This document shows, one piece after another, positions 55,728 through 60,016 of a DNA stretch of 60,016 nucleotides (position 1 is the stretch's first letter; each line of letters opens with the position of its first letter). Origin of the DNA: an uncultured Alphaproteobacteria bacterium (GTDB lineage: Bacteria > Pseudomonadota > Alphaproteobacteria > RF32 > CAG-239). The position numbers were made by a program, and so were the translations under genes. The stretch covers positions 1 through 60,016 of the forward strand of contig CALXPU010000009.1 of assembly GCA_944390455.1 (NCBI GenBank), written 5' to 3'. Under the pieces are notes generated by a model that had not been told where the DNA came from, did not search any database, and was given only the letters and a program-made list of their open reading frames with translations.

Positions 55728-56501
55728 ATGAGTAAAAAACATTTAGTCGTCAAAAAACTTGATATTAACAATTTACCGGATGTAATGAAACTTCAAGAAA
55801 AAATCATTCAAGGCCTGCATCCGGATGAACAACATTTTATTCTGCACAGAACTGAAGAAGATTATATGAAATCTCTAAACGGCAAAAGTTCTAACATGTT
55901 AGGAGTTTTTGACGAAGATACTCTAATTGCTCAAACAGTATATTGCATGCCTCAAAATGACGAAAAAAGAGATATGCCTGAATTTAAGCCGGAAATAGAA
56001 AACAAAGACCTTGTATTATACGAAGCAATTTTGGTAGATCCAGCCTATAGAGGTTCCAGCTTAATGAAAAAAATGTTGGAATACATTGAAAATCATGCCA
56101 TAGATAATGGCAGAACACACTCCATTATTCAAATTGCCGTAGACAATCCTGCGAGCTGGATAAATGCTTTACACCATGGTATGGCAATTACTAAAGTAGA
56201 TACGGACCCTAATGACGGCGTTCAAGTAATTTATTTAGAAAAGAAGATCACTCACAAACCAGATAGTGAAGTTCAACCTTCTCCCGTAGCAAACAGTTAC
56301 AGTCTATATCTCGGAGACAATATTCATAAAAAAATTCCAACATTATTCAAAAAAATGCAATATCTAATTCAAAAAGGGTACCATGGAACAAGTTTGAACA
56401 AAGAAACCAAAAGTTTAATCTGGGAAAAACAAGGAGACATCAGAAGCAATATTTTGGATTTCAATTTATTCTGGCACAACAAAAAAGTTAGCTCTTTATA
56501 A
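55728..56501 (+). CDS. GNAT family acetyltransferase behind an attenuator
   Basis: Protein of 257 residues with one GNAT domain in its first two thirds. YEAILVDPAYRGSSLMKKMLEYIENHA (about 105-131) carries the acetyl-CoA loop RGSSLM, and an IQIAVDNPASWINALHHGM segment follows. The C-terminal 80 residues are unrecognised. Substrate unknown. The ATG has GCAGAGAA upstream. Its transcript passes a leader peptide and a strong terminator, so expression is probably conditional. Confidence 0.8.
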   Translation: MSKKHLVVKKLDINNLPDVMKLQEKIIQGLHPDEQHFILHRTEEDYMKSLNGKSSNMLGVFDEDTLIAQTVYCMPQNDEKRDMPEFKPEIENKDLVLYEAILVDPAYRGSSLMKKMLEYIENHAIDNGRTHSIIQIAVDNPASWINALHHGMAITKVDTDPNDGVQVIYLEKKITHKPDSEVQPSPVANSYSLYLGDNIHKKIPTLFKKMQYLIQKGYHGTSLNKETKSLIWEKQGDIRSNILDFNLFWHNKKVSSL

Positions 56502-56516
56502 AAGAGCTATTTTTTT
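56489..56516. terminator. Terminator between GNAT and convergent gene
   Basis: TAGCTCTTT (56489-56497) pairs with AAAGAGCTA (56501-56509), followed by T residues; the GNAT stop lies in the loop. Confidence 0.82.
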
Positions 56517-57358
56517 GCTCTTCCCAAATAATACCATTCCGTATTAACAGGTGCTTGAAGATTCGGCAAAAGAATATATCCGTCATAAGGAGCATACAAA
56601 CTTTCACCATCATCATAACGAGCAATTTCTTCTCCCTCAGATATAGGATCAAGGTGTTTATAATCACGGCAAAGTTGTCCCTCTTTTACTTTCAGAATAT
56701 AACTATCCATCTGAATATGCTTTTTAGGATGAACAGACGGACGGAGCATATCAATCATTTCAAACGTCGCCAAAGTATTAATAATCGCCTGATAAGCTAG
56801 CTCAATAGCTTCCGGAGCTTTATGATACCCACATTCAAGCGTCGTTGCCGTATTACCATAGACATGAGCACAGTGTTCCGTAGAAAAATCTTGAATTGCA
56901 TCTTGCTTACTATAAATATCCGGCCATCCTTCCAATACAAAATCAACAGACAAAGCATCTATTAACTTCTGATTATACGCATCAGGATAATCGCAAAAAG
57001 CAAATGGCACATCTCCAACACAATGTGTTGAGTGTAAATCCAAAGTAACACGATGGCTTTGAATAAGCGGACAAATCTCATTAGCTAATTTTTGTTCATA
57101 TGTTTGAGGATTGTCATGCATAACCATAACTCGATTCAAATTTTCATCAATACTGCGCACATCTCTACGATATGCCTCAGGATTACAAATCGGAACCAGC
57201 GTCAATTTACCCTTCGCCAATTTAATTACACCACTATTTAATTCTTCAATTAATTTGTGGCAAGCATTTGTTCCTGCTGTTTCGTTTCCATGCACAGCAG
57301 CCAATATCAACAAATTAAGTCCAGATACGCCAGAATCAAATTCGTATTTTGTAATCAT
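56507..57358 (-). CDS. Succinylglutamate desuccinylase/aspartoacylase family protein
   Basis: M14-like zinc carboxypeptidase fold of the AstE/AspA type. HGNE (23-26; ligands His23 and Glu26), DLHSTH (107-112; third ligand His109) and the ALECGYH-type segment (TTLECGYH near residue 180) are the active-site features. The C terminus has a beta-rich lid. Members hydrolyse N-acyl amino acids or related amides; the substrate is not clear. No signal peptide. It overlaps the upstream 119-codon gene by four bases (ATGA), so the two are translationally coupled. Confidence 0.82.
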   Translation of the reverse strand: MITKYEFDSGVSGLNLLILAAVHGNETAGTNACHKLIEELNSGVIKLAKGKLTLVPICNPEAYRRDVRSIDENLNRVMVMHDNPQTYEQKLANEICPLIQSHRVTLDLHSTHCVGDVPFAFCDYPDAYNQKLIDALSVDFVLEGWPDIYSKQDAIQDFSTEHCAHVYGNTATTLECGYHKAPEAIELAYQAIINTLATFEMIDMLRPSVHPKKHIQMDSYILKVKEGQLCRDYKHLDPISEGEEIARYDDGESLYAPYDGYILLPNLQAPVNTEWYYLGRAKK

Positions 57359-57714
57359 GCGATTTTCTCCTCACCCAAAACTTCTATAAATTTCTTATAT
57401 CTTTCCGCAAATTTATTTTCATATTTACCGGCAATTTCAACCAAAGATTTTTGTTCCTTAAAACGATTAATCAAAATATCATCTGTTTTAACAGAAAGAA
57501 CTTCCGTAGCCTCGTCATAATCAAGATACAAACGAATAAGCTGAGCATGAAGATAATACCCCATAATTTCGTCATAATAAGCCTTAGGCAACTTAAACCG
57601 AACCACTAGCTGCGTCGTTTCATTAGCCAAACATCTCGCTACCGTAGATTGACGAATAAATTCCATAATCAAAATCGGAGAAAAAGGAACATCAACATCT
57701 TCTGTATCAGCCAT
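57355..57714 (-). CDS. Hypothetical protein coupled to the aspartoacylase-like gene
   Basis: Family not recognised. A helical protein of 119 residues with conserved-looking charged helices (LPKAYYDEIMGYYLHAQLIRLYLDY, then RFKEQKSLVEIAGKYENKF). No signal or membrane segment. ATGA overlap with the downstream gene implies a shared function or stoichiometry. The upstream region 57715-57845 is a short divergent spacer with mazG. Confidence 0.6.
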   Translation of the reverse strand: MADTEDVDVPFSPILIMEFIRQSTVARCLANETTQLVVRFKLPKAYYDEIMGYYLHAQLIRLYLDYDEATEVLSVKTDDILINRFKEQKSLVEIAGKYENKFAERYKKFIEVLGEEKIA

Positions 57715-57845
57715 AATTCCATATCACCCTAAAAAAATTACATTCCATGAAAGGCAATAATAATACACCCCGCCCAGTTTACAAGCAAAAAAATATAGCC
57801 TTTTACATCTTTTGAGATACAATATCACTGAACAAGGGGGAAAAC

Positions 57846-58175
57846 ATGACATTAGAATTAAAAGAAAAACCGACTTTACAAGATTTTCAAAACTACGTTT
57901 TACAAATGAAACAAGAACGGGGCTTCAACACCACCAATAAATTTTATGAATGCTGTTTACTTGCCGAGGAATGCGGCGAACTAATTTCCGCCATACGAAA
58001 AAACAGCAAAACTGGCTCTATCGGAAGTGGATCAACAGCCGGTAACATTGCCGAAGAACTTGCCGACGTTTTTATCTACATATGCTCTCTCGCCAATATG
58101 CACAATATAGACCTAGAACAAGCCTTTAGAGACAAAGAAGAAAAAAACAAACTCCGTACATGGAAAAGGCTATAA
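57846..58175 (+). CDS. MazG-like nucleotide pyrophosphohydrolase
   Basis: Single MazG-type domain of 109 residues. The metal-binding pattern is LAEECGELISAI (Glu41, Glu42, Glu45) with EELADVFIYI further on (Asp74), followed by KEEKNKLRTW, a common ending of this group. Short MazG proteins hydrolyse non-canonical or excess NTPs to NMP and PPi. It is monocistronic and divergent from the 57355 gene; a GGGGGAAAAC sequence precedes the ATG. Confidence 0.85.
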   Translation: MTLELKEKPTLQDFQNYVLQMKQERGFNTTNKFYECCLLAEECGELISAIRKNSKTGSIGSGSTAGNIAEELADVFIYICSLANMHNIDLEQAFRDKEEKNKLRTWKRL

Positions 58176-58240
58176 AAACTGCTCTTGCAATCTTATAACC
58201 CCCATCCAATGATTTATTATTAACACAACAAATCTATAAG

Positions 58241-59179
58241 CTACTTCATAGCCGCATTATAAGCATCAGCATCTTCAATTGCATGAACCATATTAACAAT
58301 ACACTCATTGTACGGAACTGAAATATTATGTTTACGGGCTAATTTAACCACCGCACCATTAATCCAATCTATTTCAGTTTTTATTCCCCTTTTGCGGTCT
58401 TGTGACATTGACGAATAGCCATTTAAATGCGTTGCCGATACATTTTTAACAAACTCAACCACTTCATCCACCTCAAAATTATGCCCTTCCGCTTGAGCCA
58501 CCGACACAGCTTCCGTCAAAACATTTTTAACATAATTCATCGCATATTGATTTTGAGAAACAAACCCCAAAGGAGTCAACGTAATATACGTAAAAGAGTT
58601 AAGCGTTAAATTCACAAACAACTTTCTCCACAGTAAATATCCGATATTATCGGAAATAACAGCTTCAAAACCGGATTCCTCAAAGAGTTTCTTAACCTTT
58701 TGAAAATTATCAAAAGCCCCATCAGCCCCTCCAATCATTGTTACACCACTGCCACTATGAAAAACATTTCCTTCGCTTAACCATACAGAATTATGGTTTG
58801 TTGTTCCCAAAACAAGCTGTTTTTCATCCACATATTTAGAAATAGCCTCAAAGTTCCCCAATCCATTTTGAAGTGTCAAAACAAGAGTATCCTTGCCGAT
58901 AAGCTTTAAGTTTTGCCGTAAAGCATTTTCTGTTTGCAGAGTTTTAACAAGTATAACCACCATATCAACATGTTGTTCATAAGTACCGGTAACACACGCG
59001 CTCACATGTTCATTAAAACGCTCAACCGAACCATCTTCTTCTTTAACACTCAAACCATTTTTATTAATAATATCTGCCTCTTTCTGAGCATACGTCAATA
59101 AAACAACATCATGTTTTTTGCTAAACTTTGCACCAAACAAACAGCCCAACGCACCGGAACCTATAACTGCAATTTTCAT
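58241..59179 (-). CDS. panE: 2-dehydropantoate 2-reductase (ketopantoate reductase)
   Basis: NADPH-dependent reductase in pantothenate synthesis. The Rossmann motif GSGALG is at 7-12, KTLQTENAL with LTLQNGLGN follows, and the C-terminal ApbA domain includes RKLFVNLTLNSFTYIT and the SMSQDRKRGIKTEIDWINGAVV substrate segment. 312 residues, full length. In the same window coaD acts further along the same pathway toward CoA. Confidence 0.9.
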   Translation of the reverse strand: MKIAVIGSGALGCLFGAKFSKKHDVVLLTYAQKEADIINKNGLSVKEEDGSVERFNEHVSACVTGTYEQHVDMVVILVKTLQTENALRQNLKLIGKDTLVLTLQNGLGNFEAISKYVDEKQLVLGTTNHNSVWLSEGNVFHSGSGVTMIGGADGAFDNFQKVKKLFEESGFEAVISDNIGYLLWRKLFVNLTLNSFTYITLTPLGFVSQNQYAMNYVKNVLTEAVSVAQAEGHNFEVDEVVEFVKNVSATHLNGYSSMSQDRKRGIKTEIDWINGAVVKLARKHNISVPYNECIVNMVHAIEDADAYNAAMK

Positions 59180-59277
59180 TTCAACACCTCTGCATTAATC
59201 CTTTCATACAAAATATGGTAATAAAAAATCACCTCGCGTCAAGAAATTTCACAAGAAATTCCCCCCCTCACAACACT

Positions 59278-59311
59278 ACAAAAAAAGTGGCAAGTCTAAT
59301 ACTTGCCACTT
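59278..59311 (-). terminator. Terminator of the right-edge gene
   Basis: AAGTGGCAAGT (59285-59295) pairs perfectly with ACTTGCCACTT (59301-59311); on the minus strand a T run follows, 23 bases past the stop at 59334. Confidence 0.88.
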
Positions 59312-59333
59312 CTGATAATTTTTTCGAAAAGAA

Positions 59334-59981
59334 TTAAGAATAAAAAGCAATGTCTTTATCTAACTCTTCAAATGAAATTTTTCGATTATAGGTTTCAAGA
59401 GTATGAAAATTACTGTCGCACAACTGATAAGCATATAAATCTCTATCATTTACCATATGAAAAAGTAGTCTCAAACAGCAATTAACCTTACAAGAACAGA
59501 TACCTCCCAAAGGTTCTTCCTCTATGATTGACGGATGAACATAGCCATATACACAACTTGCATTGCCATATCCAATTCTCACAAAATAACCATGATAAAA
59601 CCAAACCTTACCATCGCCATAATCATAAATTTCCGTTCCATCAATAAACCTTTCCAGAGAACAAGTCTTAAGATCCCTATCGTCAATTATCTCACCCAGT
59701 AACTTTTCAAAAAAACGAATAGCATTTTCACGAAACAAAATATTCCGCGTTTCACCAAGCTCCAAAAAGTCATATGAAACCACCGGACATCGCTTAAACT
59801 GTCTTCTATTATTATATAAATCTAGACGTTTTTGTATTTCCGCATGATAAGAGGCTACACGACTTTTCATTTGTTCCATTGTTTCTGGTTTTAGCTTCTT
59901 GAACAGGCTAAAAATTCCCACTAACAACAGAACAACACAAATAGATATCCCCGGGTAAACCCGGGGTTCTTGGAAAGGCAC
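59334..59981 (-). CDS. Hypothetical membrane-anchored protein (start uncertain)
   Basis: Family not recognised. A hydrophobic helix (about residues 12-28 from the GTG at 59981) precedes a soluble domain of about 185 residues with a Cys cluster (Cys-Ser-Cys, then Asn-Cys-Cys). The GTG at 59981 lies inside a hairpin and has no ribosome-binding site. The frame is open to the right window edge, so the true start may lie outside, or at an internal codon such as the ATG at 59879, which would drop the helix. It ends with a strong terminator. Confidence 0.55.
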   Translation of the reverse strand: MPFQEPRVYPGISICVVLLLVGIFSLFKKLKPETMEQMKSRVASYHAEIQKRLDLYNNRRQFKRCPVVSYDFLELGETRNILFRENAIRFFEKLLGEIIDDRDLKTCSLERFIDGTEIYDYGDGKVWFYHGYFVRIGYGNASCVYGYVHPSIIEEEPLGGICSCKVNCCLRLLFHMVNDRDLYAYQLCDSNFHTLETYNRKISFEELDKDIAFYS

Positions 59982-59997
59982 CTTAATGGTGCCTTTC
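59949..59997. other. Two tandem hairpins at the right edge
   Basis: CCCCGGGT with ACCCGGGG (59949-59966, 2-base loop) and AAAGGCACC with GGTGCCTTT (59974-59997). The second is followed by a T-rich stretch on the + strand, like a terminator. They overlap the predicted N terminus of the 59334 gene and resemble the palindrome-plus-terminator pair at the left edge. Confidence 0.6.
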
Positions 59998-60016
59998 TTT
60001 ACAACTCCAAACGGAG

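Overview
The window is AT-rich, gene-dense chromosome from an alphaproteobacterium. Markers typical of that class include a CckA-type hybrid histidine kinase, HdaA, a MipZ relative, the DUF2066 plus AI-2E/PerM pair and the hdaA-truB-rpsO-pnp order. A class III (anaerobic, glycyl-radical) ribonucleotide reductase and a Pta-AckA acetate module point to anaerobic, fermentative growth. With the low GC content this suggests an uncultured, probably host- or gut-associated lineage; the lineage is inference, no search was run.

Layout. 1-12.1 kb: tRNA-His; a D,D-carboxypeptidase with a degenerate MipZ; phosphoglucomutase; the cell-cycle/translation run cckA-hdaA-truB-rpsO-pnp; an amino acid racemase; adenylate kinase. 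12.1-16.3 kb: a lipoprotein, a secreted nuclease and rplU-rpmA-obgE-rsfS. 16.3-19.8 kb: tRNA-Trp and secE-nusG, separated by a 2.6 kb accessory island holding a duplicated terminator plus 77-codon ORF (one copy dead), a 224-codon orphan gene, a repeated 19-mer and a candidate structured RNA. 19.9-28 kb: HD-domain proteins, rpsU, divergent trpS/serS, and a three-gene run (HD phosphohydrolase, membrane protein with an AMMECR1-like tail, M49-like peptidase). 28-34 kb: gyrB and the class III RNR operon, in which the glycyl-radical domain is a separate gene and two NrdR-like boxes lie upstream. 34-46 kb: HAD phosphatase, secreted proteins, lepA, PerM/DUF2066, pta-ackA, a repeat protein, an OmpA-like lipoprotein. 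46-60 kb: typA, a PfkB kinase, a split chromate-type transporter with a TetR regulator, a MurC/Mpl-like ligase with an LD-carboxypeptidase, an M50-like protease, a CoaD-HD fusion, a GNAT gene behind a leader peptide and terminator, an aspartoacylase-family enzyme, MazG and PanE.

How the genes fit together. CckA, HdaA and MipZ would couple replication and division. The NrdD/glycyl-peptide/NrdG set supplies dNTPs without oxygen, and Pta-AckA makes ATP from acetyl-CoA. The Mur ligase plus LD-carboxypeptidase pair looks like murein-peptide recycling. PanE and CoaD are steps of the pantothenate/CoA pathway.

The most noteworthy signals are the split class III RNR, the CoaD-HD fusion, the leader-peptide attenuator-like region at 55.5-55.7 kb, and the structured RNA inside the tRNA-Trp/secE island. 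Function calls rest on motifs and remembered family features, with no database search. Starts were adjusted where a ribosome-binding site clearly favours an internal codon.
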